Shown piece after piece: positions 1 through 11,044 of a stretch of 52,923 bases of DNA; within the stretch, counting starts at the first letter, position 1; each line of letters opens with the position of its first letter. The translations under genes were made by a program, and so were the position numbers. The notes under the pieces were generated by a model. The model ran no database searches. It was not told the origin of the DNA and worked only from the letters and a program-made list of their open reading frames with translations. Source of the DNA: Diplocarpon mali (taxonomy: Eukaryota; Ascomycota; Leotiomycetes; Helotiales; Drepanopezizaceae); contig JAENRP010000308.1 of assembly GCA_024741835.1 (NCBI GenBank), positions 1 through 52,923 of the forward strand, in the 5' to 3' direction.

Positions 1-118
1 TCCTGTAGTTAGGAATCAAGCCTCCTAAGTCTCCAAGTTCAACAACTACTACTATTACTTACTACTCAATACTACCTTATACTCTCTTTACCATATCGGC
101 CAGCCCTCATATTACACA
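1..118 (+). repeat. 3' end of a family B LTR (partial)
   Basis: These bases match, almost base for base, the reverse complement of 29697-29818, and end in the same CTCATATT-x-CACA terminus. The element therefore lies in plus orientation and its LTR ends at 118. LINE ORF1 reading frame starts immediately after it, so this is the 3' LTR of an element, or a solo LTR, inserted in the LINE. The two B copies differ mainly by a three-base indel, which is unusually little divergence for this window. Confidence 0.8.
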
Positions 119-1700
119 AGGGATAACCCTATTGTAAGAGGTAGAGATTCGAGTATTAACCCCCTTAATCTTACCCCTATTTAAACCAACGCTAGCCGAA
201 TGTAGAATACGGCTCCTTTGGCTAATTCAAGCTAAATTGTTAATAATGCCAAAAGGGGACTACTGTCCCTAATCGATTAGAGAGCTAATAAAACCCTTAG
301 AATTGACTTCTCCTTTTAAAACGATGCTAGTAGTAGTAGTACTAATGAATTAATTAAGCTTGTACTTTAAGCAAGAGACCTCCTTATTAAAGCATACTTA
401 GCGACTAATTCTTAGGAAAAACAGATGAAACTACTTGATTTACTTAAGGTTTTTAAAGAGTATATAGAGTATAACTGTATTAAAAACACTTCTATAATTC
501 TAGCTATATAAGTAGCTAATTTAAAGAGAGTAATATGGAAAATCGAGCAAATGCTAAAAACGTATATTTAAGTAATTAAGTCAGTAGCAGTAGCTACTAT
601 AGCTACTATTGTAAATCATAGTACTAGCGCTACTACTAGTAGTACTAGTATAGGTGGCGCTAATAGGAATAGGGCTAGGGCTGCAGGTAGCCCTAGGAAC
701 CCTACCGAGAATTCGGGGCCTAATAAGCTAAAGGGAAACGGTAAGCCAGTCCTTTCTAGGAGATGCACCCTCCTATAGTCCCCTTTGGCTTCGATTACTT
801 CTTTTTCGTTAATTGCTTTATATAATCGAATTAATGCTGCTTTTAAAAAGAACGGTTTTAGTGATTTAGTAATTGCTACTGCGTCCTTTTCTTTATATGG
901 AAATATTATTTTAACTACTACTCTTGCGTTTAGCGTTAATTTTTTAATTTCAAATAAAGCTATTATTAAAGGGATGCTTCCTTAATTAACTAGCCTTAAA
1001 AAGGGAGAGCTATGGTATAAAGTAGCTATTTATAGTATTTTGTTTGCGGATTTTAATATAGAGCGTAGCTTAGACTTAGAGCTAGTCTTAGAAGAGATTA
1101 AAACCTTTAATAAGGGTTTTACCTTAATAGGAAAATCCTATTAGGCTACTTTAAGAGAGAAACGTAACTCTGGTTTATATAGGAGTAGTACAATTATTAT
1201 CTCTTTCTTAGATGAAAATCAAATTAAGCGAGCTATAAGCAAAAGACTATATATTAGTAGCGCTTTAATAAAAGTTGTTAAATATATAAATACTAGTAGT
1301 ACGTACTAGTGCAAAACCTATGCTAGATTTGGCTATTTAAAGGTTCTTTATAAAAGAGAACCAAAATGCTCCCTATATAGAGGCAACTATATAAGATAGG
1401 GAAATACTAAGTGCAAGCATACTAGTATTAAATGCGCTAATTACAAAGAAACTATACATTCGGCTGATTTTAAGCTATATGAAGTTTTTATTGCAATTAA
1501 AAACAAATCTATAGAGAAACGTACTACTAATAGTACTACTATTATAAATCGATTCGGCGCTCTATCTACTATTAATAATAATTAGGAATAAATGCCTATA
1601 AATTAACGTAAATAGAAGCTCGCCTACTATAGAGTACGTTTTATAAATGGCTATAGAGTTATCTATTGATTTAATTGCGATTTAGGAACCTTAGATTATA
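119..1700 (+). pseudogene. LINE ORF1 (gag-like, zinc knuckles), degraded, 5' truncated
   Basis: One frame (codons starting at positions equal to 2 modulo 3) stays readable from 119 to about 1700, broken only by TAA/TAG codons. It holds a Ser/Thr/Asn/Arg-rich segment (about 600-780), the longest clean stretch (785-982), a WYKV segment near 1014, and a cysteine-rich tail at about 1310-1490. In the tail, expected CCHC knuckle residues are partly replaced by Tyr (CKTYARFGY, CSLYRGNY, KCANYKETIH), as G-to-A in TGC/TGT and C-to-T in CAT/CAC would produce. In Tad-type elements ORF1 encodes an RNA-binding protein of the retrotransposition particle. The native start is lost upstream of the B LTR, and the native stop is uncertain because ORF2 begins close by in another frame. 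Confidence 0.75.
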
Positions 1701-3503
1701 TAAGAGAATAATTTATCATATAGATCTATTGTATACTTTAGTTTTAAATAAATCCTTCCGAATCAAAATTCCTTTAGGCTTAGAATGTTATTTTATATTT
1801 CAAATAAAATATACGCTACGCTAGCGCCTAGCTTACTAATTGATCCTAATTGTATTATTATAAACGTTTTTCATATTCAATTAATTAACGTCTATAATGC
1901 AAGTCACTTTAAAATGCCGAATAATATTAAATTCTTAAAAAGAGACTATTTACCAGTGTTATTTTCTAAGGATTTAATATTTTTAAAAGACTTTAATATA
2001 TATCACCCTTGGTAGAACCCCCTTAGAGAAACTGATTACTACGCTTAAATTTTATTAGATATTATAGAGAAATACTCTTTATATCTATTAAATACTCTAA
2101 GGGAAGGAACTTATTTTAAATCAAATATAATAACTCCCTCTATTATTAATTTAACATTTGCTACTTAAGGAATAGTAAATAAAATCGTAAACTAGCAAAC
2201 TATACCAGATCTAAGTTCTAATCACTTCGGGGTTCTATTTACTATTACTACTAATACTAGTAATACTAGGTCTTACCTTACTATTCTACGATATAATACA
2301 AAAAATTTAGATTAGGAAAAATTTAAAAGGACAATTAAAAACGTCTTCTTAGATTTCGAATATTTTAAAGATTTTAATACAAATCAAGAACTAGAAGACT
2401 TAGTAAATACTTTTACTATAAAATTCATAGAAGCTATAGATAAGGTAATACCTAAATCCAAGTTATCTATAAATAGTAAACCCTAGTAGAATAAGGATTT
2501 AAAAAATCTATATAAAATCATATAACGATTCTACTGTAAAAGCAAATCCTCAAGGTATACTCTTTTTTAATAAGAACTAAAACAAGCTAGAAATACGTAT
2601 TTTAATTCAATTAAAATAGCAAAAACAAAGCACTAGAACCAATTCTTAGAAAAAGAGGACTCCTAATCGATATTTAAAGCTATATTATATACTAAGGGAT
2701 TAAGCTTTTAATTAATCCCTAGTTTATTTGACTCTAATACTTAAGAGCTTGAATCGACTTTTTAAAAAAAGTATAATATCTTTAAAAGTACTCTCTTTCT
2801 AACTCTACCTATTTCTAATAGTCTAAATCTATAAGAGTTAGAGAATGATATTAATTATTCAAATAAGAGTAATAAGTGGAGTTAGCCATTATTAACGCAA
2901 ATTGAGATTTAAAATGCATATACTTCAAAGATAAAGGGTAAAGCCCTAGGACTAGATTTTATTATATAAGAAATAATTATTTAAGCTTATTTAGCTATTC
3001 TAAAAGTGTTTTTTAAGGTCTATTTGTCCTTAATAAACCAGGGCTATTACCTTAAAGTATAGAAACAAGCTACTGGATTTATTCTTAAGAAGCCTAAAAA
3101 ACCAGACTATTCAAAACCAAAAGCATATAGAGTTATATCACTGCTTAATTATCTTAGTAAAATTTCCAAAAGAATACTAGCCTAGCGTCTTAGTCATTTA
3201 GCCGAAACTACTACTCTACTATACCATTCTCAAATTGGTAGTAGATTATATAAATCGGCTATTGACGCAGCTCTACTCCTGCAAAATGAAGTAGAGCTAA
3301 ATAAGACAAATAAGCTAAAAACAAGTATACTATTCCTTAATATTAAGGGCGCATTTGATCATATTGCAAAAAATAGACTATTATAGATTCTAGTTTCACT
3401 AAATCTCCCTATTAGTCTTATCATATAAGTTAAATCGTTCCTAAAAGACTATACTCTTAGACTTACCTTTAATAACTAAACAGAGGAATTTAAGTCTATT
3501 AAT
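1700..3503 (+). pseudogene. LINE ORF2, segment 1: endonuclease and N-terminal RT
   Basis: The readable frame (equal to 0 modulo 3) contains the apurinic-type endonuclease followed by the start of the reverse transcriptase. Endonuclease marks are the block after 1785 (MLFYISNK, then VYN), a KDFNIYHPW segment that corresponds to the usual GDFNxHHPxW near 1990, and NHFGV corresponding to SDHF near 2218. RT marks are KPKKPDYSKPKAYRVISLL (about 3088-3145), HSQIGSR (about 3223) and LFLNIKGAFDH near 3330, where the first catalytic Asp of the LDxKxAFD motif now reads Asn. The frame is cut at 3503 by A1, whose TTAAT target duplication is at 3499-3503. The exact ORF2 start is not visible. Confidence 0.8.
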
Positions 3504-3698
3504 TGTTGAGATGGGTAATACAGCCATCACTCCGATGTATTATCATGTGACCCTACTGCTTAGTCAGTAGGATATTGACACGTATATAGCTGTAAGGAAG
3601 AAAGGGGTAACCTTCTTTCCCTAACTCTTACTAATATATCGACCATCGACCTCTAGAAGTTTCCTATACCTACTACGCCGACTTACTTAAGCTTAATA
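3504..3698 (+). repeat. A1 5' LTR
   Basis: This 195-bp LTR begins TGTTGAG and ends CTTAATA. It pairs with 9298-9492, differing mainly by C/T and G/A exchanges. Similar LTRs occur at 16711-16905 (reverse) and, truncated, at 51065-51192. Confidence 0.92.
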
Positions 3699-3709
3699 GG
3701 TTATAAGCC
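3699..3709 (+). promoter_or_regulatory. A1 primer-binding site (initiator tRNA-Met anticodon-loop type)
   Basis: GGTTATAAGCC directly follows the 5' LTR. With one G-to-A change it equals GGTTATGAGCC, the reverse complement of GGCTCATAACC around the CAU anticodon of eukaryotic initiator tRNA-Met. Priming by an internal fragment of initiator tRNA-Met is known for Drosophila copia and relatives. The assignment is inference from complementarity. Confidence 0.65.
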
Positions 3710-4097
3710 TCGGATAGACCGATAATAGATTATTGACTTCCCTTGGAAAGCACTTGCGCCGCAACTATTAGTAGGAAGTTGAACGAGACTTGTAGTAAGA
3801 GGCGAGCAATCGGCGAATAGGAGGTGTGATTCCCTATTCAGCTAACCCGTATTGCAAAAGGTGTGATTCCTTGCTTTATAACCCTTTGGTATTACAAGAG
3901 GTGTGATTCCTTGCTTTACTATGTTTCATAAGAGGTGTGATTCCCTATATTACAGCCTAAAAACCCTTTTCGATAAGAGGACTTCCTCCTTATTTAATAC
4001 TTCTATAATACCTGCTATTTAATCATTTCAACTTTTCGATAAGAGGAGTGCCCTCAACTATTTAATTTATTTGATTTTAAACGCAATTCTATTCGAA
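3710..4097 (+). other. A1 untranslated leader with short repeats
   Basis: This is leader between the primer-binding site and gag. It contains several irregular copies of the phrase AAGAGGTGTGATTCC (about 3830-3940), followed by two CGATAAGAGGA segments (about 3970 and 4038). The same series is present in A3 (51310-51545). No reading frame is evident. The repeats could belong to the packaging or leader structure, but nothing in the sequence proves it. Confidence 0.6.
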
Positions 4098-7000
4098 ATG
4101 GTAATGGCATCCGATTCCGATCGAAACACCAAGCCTAGAGACCTCCAACTCTCTTGGAAGAACTAGCAACGATGGTTCGACGATTTAGAGCTTTACTTTA
4201 AGAGCAAAGGTATTGAAATAGCGATTTAAAAGACACTTATTAAATACGCAAGAATAGCCCCCTATACTCCCTCTACCGATTTGTCTACTTCCACTTTAAT
4301 AGCTAATACAACTGCTAAGGATTTGCCAAATATATTAAATAAGCTTAGCCTAGGAGCTTTAGTAGACAATAACTGAGAATCCCAAAGGCAGATTTTAAAC
4401 GTAGAAAAGGAGAAGGAGTATAGGCTGGCCTTAGTTAAATGTAAGCTTAAGATCAATAGAGGTTTAAGCAATAAAGACCGAGATTTTATTCGAGTTCATA
4501 ATGACGTAAAGATAAGATAGGATACTTTAAAGGTAAAATACTCTTAGACAACTGCCCTTAACACCTAGCATCTACTATAGTAGATCACTTCATTTTAGTA
4601 TAGAAAAGACAAAGATAGCAAGGATATAAATATGAATATAGACTTTGCCTAGTCTATACTATATAAAGCGAGGAGGAGAGTAAGAGCTGCAGATCCTAGG
4701 ATAGCTATGACTTTTAGGGAAACTTAGCTTTTTAGTTTCCTACTCAATAGCCTCCCTCCTAAGTTCGCCGTCGCGAAACAATCTCTTCTTGTCTAACCCA
4801 ACCTTAAGATCTACGAAAAGATCGACCTCCTTCGAACTGTCGAGCAAGACCTCGAAGGACACTCTAAATCGGCAAATGCCGCGTTATAGGGCAACGACAA
4901 GCCCGAGAAGAGGAAGGAGCATAGGACAAGCCCTCGAGCTCATCGGGGATACTACTTCTATAACGGTGCTTATAATATTACTGATTGTGAAGTTAAAAGG
5001 CAACTAATCGATATAGTCGCCAGCTTTAATATTAAGAAGCAATCGAAGCAGAAGTTAAGAAGCAAACTGCCCTTATCCTGCCGAAGGCCGCAACTACTAA
5101 GGAAAGGCAAAGGAAAAGGCTATTCAGCCAGAACTTTAGCAGACACCTCTGATGATAATAGTAGGTCATTTAAACCTGAATCCACTTCTGATGATTCAGA
5201 CGATAATTATAATGAAGATGCCTACATCTTAAAAGCCGATCTCCGTAAGATCCCTGAATCCGACTAGTGTAGTGATACTAGTTGCATAGCATATATGACT
5301 GATAAACCCTACCTATTTAAAGGCCCGCTTACTAAAATAAAAAGGCGCTCTATTAAGGTTAGTAGTAGAAGGTTATATATAGACTTAATAGGTATAGTAG
5401 AGATGAATATTGCTAGCGTTTCTTTCCTTTTGCAAAATGTTCTCCTTATGCCTAGCTTAAGTATCAATCTCTTATCTAGCTGCAAGATCTATGCAGAGTT
5501 AAATTATATAGGAGTTTTTAATAATCAATTCATATGGTTTATAAATAACGACTATAAAGTGATCTTTAAGGCTAAAATCAAAGATGGACTTTATATTATC
5601 TCAAAGGTGATATTATAGAAATTGACTCCTGGGCTGGACCTACGAGTGAATTCCTTTAAGGAAAGTGCACTCTCTGCCTTAATACAATTGAGTAAGGATA
5701 GGGAGAATGGATGGACTCTTAAGCTGGGATTATAAGTGAATTTGGCAGAAATGACTCCTAGGCCGGGACCGCGAGTGGATTCTGCAAATTCGCTAATGAC
5801 GACTCTTAGGCCGGGATCGCAAGTGAAATTCGTAGAAATGACTCCTGAGCTGGGACCGCGAGTGGATCTCGCTATTTCCGGGAAATCGACTCCCGAGCTG
5901 GGACCGCGAGTGGATCTCGCGGTTTCACTAAAAACGACTCCTGAGCTGGGCTCGCAATTAGAAAACGGCAAAACCTCAAACTGCTATCACTAGTCCTTTC
6001 TAGCTGCTAACGACGAAGTATCGACTGACGATAGGCTACTAAAGCTATCAGAAGCCGAAAGCCTATCAAGGTATCAGCTAATGTATAGAAGATTCGCGCA
6101 TCTAAGGCCAGAGAAATTGAAGGGCCTGCACAAGGTCTCGACCCTAAAACGGAAGATCCAAGTACTGAAGGATCGCCTGGTGTGCCGAATTTGCAAGCTG
6201 ATAAAACTTCGAAATCGGACGCGAACTAAGCTTAGTCTATAGAAAGATTTGATACTAGCGCTAATATCTATTGATACTACTAGACTATTTACGACCTTGA
6301 TTAAAGGAAATAATTGGTTTTCTTAAATAGTAGATAACTCCACTCGGCAGACATAGACCATTTGCGCTAGGACCAAATCTGAGCTTATAGAAAAGCTAGA
6401 AACTTAGAAAGTGATAGAAGAACACTAGACTTAGTTGAAGCTGATAGCTATTAGGTTTGATAACGCATTAGAGATTAGGGCAAAGCTTGATAAATAGGCA
6501 AAATAAGGAGTTTGTTATAAACTAACTGTAATATATAAAGGTTCCTACTAGAATGGTATCGCTAAGCAAAGCATCTAGTAAGTAGAGACTGACTGTCGCG
6601 CTCTACTGCAAGATGCTGACCTACTATTGGAATTCTAGGACCTTGCGGTTAAGGCAGACGCATACCTGCGAAATAGAACGGGTAGTGGACTAATAGTTAA
6701 TAGCACCCGAATATCGCCATACAAGGCATATTTCGGACAGAAACTAAGCTTAGACTATATCCGCGTCTTTAGAAGCGTCTGCTACTCTTATATTAGCCTG
6801 AAGTCTTAGCCCGCGGGTATAAAGAGCAAGAAGCTGATGGACTGAGGTAGAGAGTATATATTTGTTAGGTATATTAAATAGATAATAAAGCAATAGATAG
6901 TATATGCGCCAGATTTAAGGCGAGTAATCATATCCTCGGTAGTTGAGTTCGACGAATCTTAAAATAGGAGGGAGCTATCCTTAAAGCTCTGTATACCTAG

Positions 7001-9056
7001 AGATTCGCAAGGTATACCACTCGATAGTAATACTATTAAGCCGAACTAATAACCCCTTTCTCTTAGCTTAGGCATATCAAGCGCACCCGCTGATCGACGA
7101 CTAGCTGGTCGTCCAAAGGCCGAACAGACTATTCCTGTCGTTCGCGAACTGCTTAAAGTATAGAATAACTTTGATATTATCGTCCCTTTAGTTAAAGCGC
7201 CTATAGTAAAGGATATTCCTGAAATAGGTACGAGTAACGATAAGCCTCTACTACTGGAAAGCGGTTCCTTAAATGATAAGCCTATAGAACCCACAGCCGA
7301 ACCTATGTCCTTGAAGAGGAATAGAGACTTAGAACCGGAAGACACCTTAGACGAACGCGAGTTTAAGTGTATCTGGGCTATGATAGCGTATAGGATCTAC
7401 GAGCTCGAACTTTAATAGAGCTTCGATGAAGATAATGCGTTCTTAGCCGCTAGGGGGATAATGAAAATCTCTCTTCTAAAGACGTACGACGAAGCTGTTA
7501 ACGACTTAAAGAATAGAGTAGCATAGAGTAAGGCAATCTAAGAGGAGATAAGCTCTCTTATTGCAAATAGCATATAGATAAAGGAACCGACGCTAAAGGA
7601 CGTGAACCTAGTATTAACGAAGTAGGTCTTTACAATTAAGATATATGCAGATAGAATCCTAAAGCGTTATAAGGCAAGGCTTATAGCTAAGGGCTTCTCC
7701 TAATAGTATAGAGAAGACTACTTCGATACGTTCGCGCCGATAGTTCGCATGGATACCCTTTGCATATTTATAGCGATGGTAGCCGCTAAGGACCTTAAAT
7801 GCAGATAGTATGATATTAAAAATGCATTTACTAAAGCGACTATAAAGGAACGGATTTTTCTCTCCTGACCTAACGGTATTCTTATACGCGCTAGCCACTC
7901 TCTTTATATACTCTGCAGTATCTATAGGCTTAAACAATCAGCCTATAATTAGAACCTCTTGTGCAGCTCTGCTCTGGTGGAAATGGGATTCGTTTAGAGC
8001 CTAGCTGACCCTTGTCTATTTACCTATGCTGAGCGTGGAATTAAGTTGCTCTTATATGTCGACGATATTGCTGCAGCTGTAAAAACAACTACTTAATTAG
8101 ATTGGTTCTTTATGACGATTCGGAAACGTTTTAATACTAAGGATCTAGGGGGAATTTATAAGATCCTCGGCATCCGCGTTATAAGGAACCGCTCCACTCG
8201 AGAACTCTGGTTGGATTAAGAGTAGTATATTAAGAAGATCCTAGACCGAATGGGACTCTCCACTCATGCTCCCAACTTTAAGCCAAAGCGTACTCTAATC
8301 GAAGGAAAGTATAATAAGTTGGAGCCTGCTAATGAAAATAAGCAGAGAGGAGATTTGAAGAAGTACTAATAGGATATTGGAGCAATTATATATGCTATAG
8401 TATATATAAGACCAGATATCGCCTTTGTTACTAGGCAACTTAGTCAGAACCTAAAGGATCCGACGATTTGATACGAGAATGTAGTTAAGCGACTTGGAAG
8501 GTACCTTCGATTGACAATTATATAGAAGGTGAGATACGGACTAATAAAACATATAAGCGTAAAGCTTAAGGTATACACCGATTCCGACTAGGCAAATATG
8601 AAAGGTCGGAAAAGTATATCTGGAAGCGTAGCAATGCTATATGGCAGACCTATGTTGTAGGGAAATAGGAAGTAGAAATCAGTGGCTATCGCAAGCACTA
8701 AGGCCGAATATATATCGATGTCGTCAAATTGCAAGTAAGGATTATAGATCGCCTAAGTTCTAAAAGATATAGGTTTCGCTAAGTATATTAGATAAGATAG
8801 GAACTGTGTTAATCTTTGAGCAGATAATATAGAGGCGATTGCACTCGCAAAGAATCCACACTTGTATAAGCGATCGAAATATATTAATATTGCCTACTAC
8901 TTTATCCGCGACCTTATTGCGAAGAACAAGTTATCGATCACTTATATCCCAACCGATCGAATGGTGGTAGATAGATTTACAAAGCCACTAGAGACGGTTG
9001 CAAAGTTCGAAGCGTTTAAAGATATACTAGGGTTGCAGAAGATAGTAGGGGCTTAG
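4098..9056 (+). pseudogene. A1 gag-pol polyprotein (Copia), inactivated by nonsense changes
   Basis: A single frame runs from ATG 4098 to a TAG at 9054-9056, 1,652 codons, interrupted only by in-frame stops and with no frame change found. Order: gag (4098 to about 5000) with a wrecked CCHC knuckle near 4950 (YYFYNGAYNITDC, two Cys and the His now Tyr). Protease motif DTS then YMTD at 5274. The motif array (5624-5960). GAG-pre-integrase near 6085-6200 (YRRFAHL, CRICK). Integrase core with IAIRFDNALE, NGIAKQSI and SPYKAYFG (about 6440-6740). RT with IKNAFTKA and catalytic YVDD at 8055-8066. RNase H with YTDSD, IASTKAEY and RSKYINIAYYFIRDL. The end is PTDRMVVDRFTKPLE, where Copia usually has ADGLTKPL. 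Stops fit CAG, CAA or TGG changed by RIP. The protein would have built particles, copied and integrated the element. Confidence 0.92.
5624..5960 (+). repeat. In-frame array of the palindromic motif in A1, 7 units
   Basis: Seven copies of the motif (GACTCCTGAGCTGGGACCGCGAGT type) start at 5624, 5714, 5753, 5801, 5840, 5888 and 5936. The spacings are 90, 39, 48, 39, 48 and 48, all multiples of three. They are read in the gag-pol frame as repeats such as TPELGPRVDLA, TPRPGPRVD and TLRPGSQV. The array lies between protease and the GAG-pre-integrase domain. A homologous array with ten units is at 27879-28350 in A2. Confidence 0.9.
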
Positions 9057-9297
9057 CAGGCTCAAGGACGACTCCTAGGCCTGGACCGCGAGTCAAGTCA
9101 TATGGTCTTATAAAGGAATATCTTTTAGGAAATTTGACTCTTAGTCCCGCCCTGCGAGTAGGAATAGTGATTTCAATAGAGGTTGCTATTGATTGATTGT
9201 TTTTAATTTGAAGAGATACCTAGGAGTTGGATTAGCGCAAAAGGATAATTGTTGTTTTCCTGACTGTAGGTCAATTGGAGTAAGGTCTGAGTAGGGG
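9057..9297 (+). other. A1 3' untranslated region with two motif copies and polypurine tract
   Basis: Two palindromic motif copies lie after the stop codon (9070-9094, near-consensus, and 9136-9159). The region ends in the purine tract GAGTAGGGG at 9289-9297, directly before the 3' LTR. The same region is found in A4 (16589-16710) and, reversed, in A2 (16906-17210). Confidence 0.75.
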
Positions 9298-9492
9298 TAT
9301 TGAGATAGGTGATACAGCTATTACTCCGATGTATTATTATATGACCCTACTGCTTAGTTAATAGGATGTTGATACGTATATAGCTGTAGGGAAGAAAGGG
9401 GTAACCTTCCTTCTTTAACTCTTACTAATATATCGACCATCGACCTTTAGAAGTTTCCTATACCTACTGCGCCGACTTACTTAAGCTTAATA
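9298..9492 (+). repeat. A1 3' LTR
   Basis: This LTR is 195 bp, starting TATTGAG and ending CTTAATA. It is followed directly by the TTAAT duplication at 9493-9497 and then by the LINE RT. Confidence 0.92.
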
Positions 9493-9497
9493 TTAAT

Positions 9498-9786
9498 ACA
9501 GGTATTCCCTAAGGAAGTCCTATTTCACCGATTTTATTCTTGATCTATATTCGAGACCTATTTAAATCCTAAAACGTTAAACCATAGTCTTATATAGATG
9601 ATTTAAGTCTTATAGCCTCTTCTTTAAGTTTTAAGAGTAATATTAAAATTCTTAAAAGAGAGGTAAAAGATTTAATTAATTTAAGGGAATAATATTCAAT
9701 TAGCTTTAATATTGAAAAAACAGAATTAATTCATTTTTTCTATAGAAATCCCCTATCGATTAGACTTCTAGATAATACTTTATTAA
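9498..9786 (+). pseudogene. LINE ORF2, segment 2: RT catalytic core
   Basis: This continues the RT frame broken at 3503. It opens with NTGIPQGSPISPILFLIYI, the fungal LINE version of the GxPQGSPxSP motif, and carries the catalytic SYIDDL (YIDD codons at 9591-9602). It runs on to TELIHFFYR before E interrupts it at 9786. The catalytic Asp pair is intact here although the earlier RT Asp is lost. Joined to segments 1 and 3 it forms the polymerase domain of the same ORF2. Confidence 0.88.
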
Positions 9787-10033
9787 TATAAGAGGGTGCA
9801 GGAACAATATAAGAATAGGCCTATATAAAGACCAAAGACAAAGAGGGAGGAAGCACTATAAGCAGGCTCTCTAAAGACAAGAACTAGGACAATTCACTAG
9901 TTAGGGATAGAATAGGTGGTTGGTATTGCGCGCTATCTCTAAGTATAATAGTAGTCTTATATATACCCCTTTCTTAGTCCTCATCCGACTATATGACCTA
10001 TGTCACGAGATCCTCTACTTCTAGGTCTCTATA
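9787..10033 (-). repeat. E 3' LTR (low-coordinate copy)
   Basis: This is a 247-bp LTR, pair of 11495-11741 and clearly related to the 245-bp D LTRs (shared AAGAATAGGCCTA, GCACTATAAGC and GCGCGCTATCTCTA segments). On the minus strand it is preceded by the purine-rich GTTGGGGCA. Confidence 0.88.
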
Positions 10034-10420
10034 TATGCCCCAACCAACTTAAGTAGCGGCCCCTGCTACTATCAGCGAAGAATACAAAACTCTTATAGGT
10101 CGAGAATACTAGCCCTTTTATAAGTATAAGGAATAATAGCTAAATTAGTAAAGAGGGAAGGAAGGAAAGAAGAGAAAGGGGATTTTTTTTTTTTTTTTTT
10201 TAATAAGGTGACTCGCGGGCTAGGACTATAAGTGGATTTTGGAAAAACCGGTAGAGGGAAAGGGAAAGAGGTAAGAGGGTGATTTGATAAATTAAAAATC
10301 TTCTTTTAAGTAAGATAACTCATAAGTTAAAGCTATAAGTTAGAAATCCGAAAACTAGTAAAGCTATTAAAGCGTAAGTCGAAGAAAAATTAGAAACAAT
10401 TTCAAGCAATCTTAAGGATA
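10034..10420 (-). other. E interior: 3' region with T-run and palindromic motif
   Basis: This holds a small hairpin-capable segment (GTAGCGGCCCCTGCTAC, 10056-10072), a 19-base T run (10183-10201) and one palindromic motif copy (10210-10233). The matching part of D has the same hairpin segment (33750-33766), a T run ending in an assembly gap, and a motif copy. No reading frame is convincing. Confidence 0.6.
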
Positions 10421-10429
10421 TATAGCCTA

Positions 10430-10990
10430 ATTAACTTAAGAGGCGACCTTGTAGAATAGGGTAAAAACAATTAAAAACTGTATAAGCCTTAAAGTGACTT
10501 AGGCAAGTTTAAAAGGTTTCGATAGGAAAGTTATCGAAAGGTTTAAAGTTGTTTTCGATATATCTAAGTATCGAAATTGAAGAAGTTAGTAAGAAAGTCG
10601 AATTATCTAAAACCGTATTAGCATATTCCCACTTATAAGCTAGGCTCGGAAGTAGAATTCCAGTTTCTATATAAAGCTTAATTAGCCTTTGCTAAGTAAG
10701 TATAAGAAGGTATAAAATAGCTAATAGGGGTATTGCAATTAAATATAATAGAAAAAGGTTTACCTTATTTAAAATTAATTTTTAAGATAAGGTTTTTAAA
10801 ATAAAAGGGGGCTTTTTTTAGCTTTTAAAACAATTCCTATTAACTATCGAAATAAGGGGTTTTTCGGAATCGTTTTTAAAGCAAGATTTCGAGTTCTATC
10901 GAATTGAATATTCGATACTATAAGCGTTTAAGGTTACTAATATAGCTAATCAAACGTATCTATTCTAAAAGGGCTAGAATCTAAAAAAAT
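10430..10990 (-). pseudogene. E gag N-terminal remnant (minus strand)
   Basis: This segment lines up with the first part of D gag (about 48290-48560 on the minus strand). The stretches around 10630-10760 and 10810-10930 follow the D sequence with RIP-type differences. No continuous frame survives in E, and the rest of gag and all of pol are absent. It identifies E as a deletion derivative rather than an independent family. Confidence 0.55.
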
Positions 10991-11044
10991 CGTACTATTA
11001 AAGCTGACAATTTAAGCTTTTTAAGTAAAGAAAAGGGATAAGGG

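Larger units (their letters stand above)
3499..9497 (+). mobile_element. Copia-type LTR retrotransposon A1, complete, with TSD
   Basis: This is a complete Ty1/Copia element of 5,989 bp (3504-9492) flanked by the perfect 5-bp duplication TTAAT (3499-3503 and 9493-9497). Both LTRs are 195 bp and end in the short inverted repeat TGTTGAG...CTCAACA, now partly TATTGAG...CTTAATA. The primer-binding site follows the 5' LTR and a purine tract (GAGTAGGGG) precedes the 3' LTR. The interior is one long frame with Copia domain order: gag, protease, integrase, RT, RNase H. It sits inside the RT of the LINE and restores that RT frame when removed. A1 keeps a higher GC content than A2 and A3 and appears the least mutated of the A copies. 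Confidence 0.93.

Noticed and set aside
785..985. Independent small gene in the LINE
   Set aside because: It is only the longest stop-free stretch of LINE ORF1; the frame continues on both sides past single stop codons.
4789..5007. Ser/Arg-rich 72-codon frame in A1
   Set aside because: It is in the wrong frame inside gag; the frame that joins capsid to protease is the one starting at 4098.
5624..5960. Regularly spaced repeats resembling a CRISPR array
   Set aside because: The context is a fungal retrotransposon. Spacers are not unique in the CRISPR sense, the array is translated, and no cas genes exist.
5591..5971. Minus-strand open frame of 126 codons with repeated SSGVDFPE-type peptides
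   Set aside because: It is antisense to the A1 motif array. The motif is near-palindromic, so both strands stay open. The plus strand carries the in-frame Copia domains on both sides.
7046..7937. Two minus-strand open frames in A1 and the matching plus-strand frame at 18907-19221 in A2
   Set aside because: They are antisense to the Copia linker and RT. They recur in both A copies only because the element is repeated.
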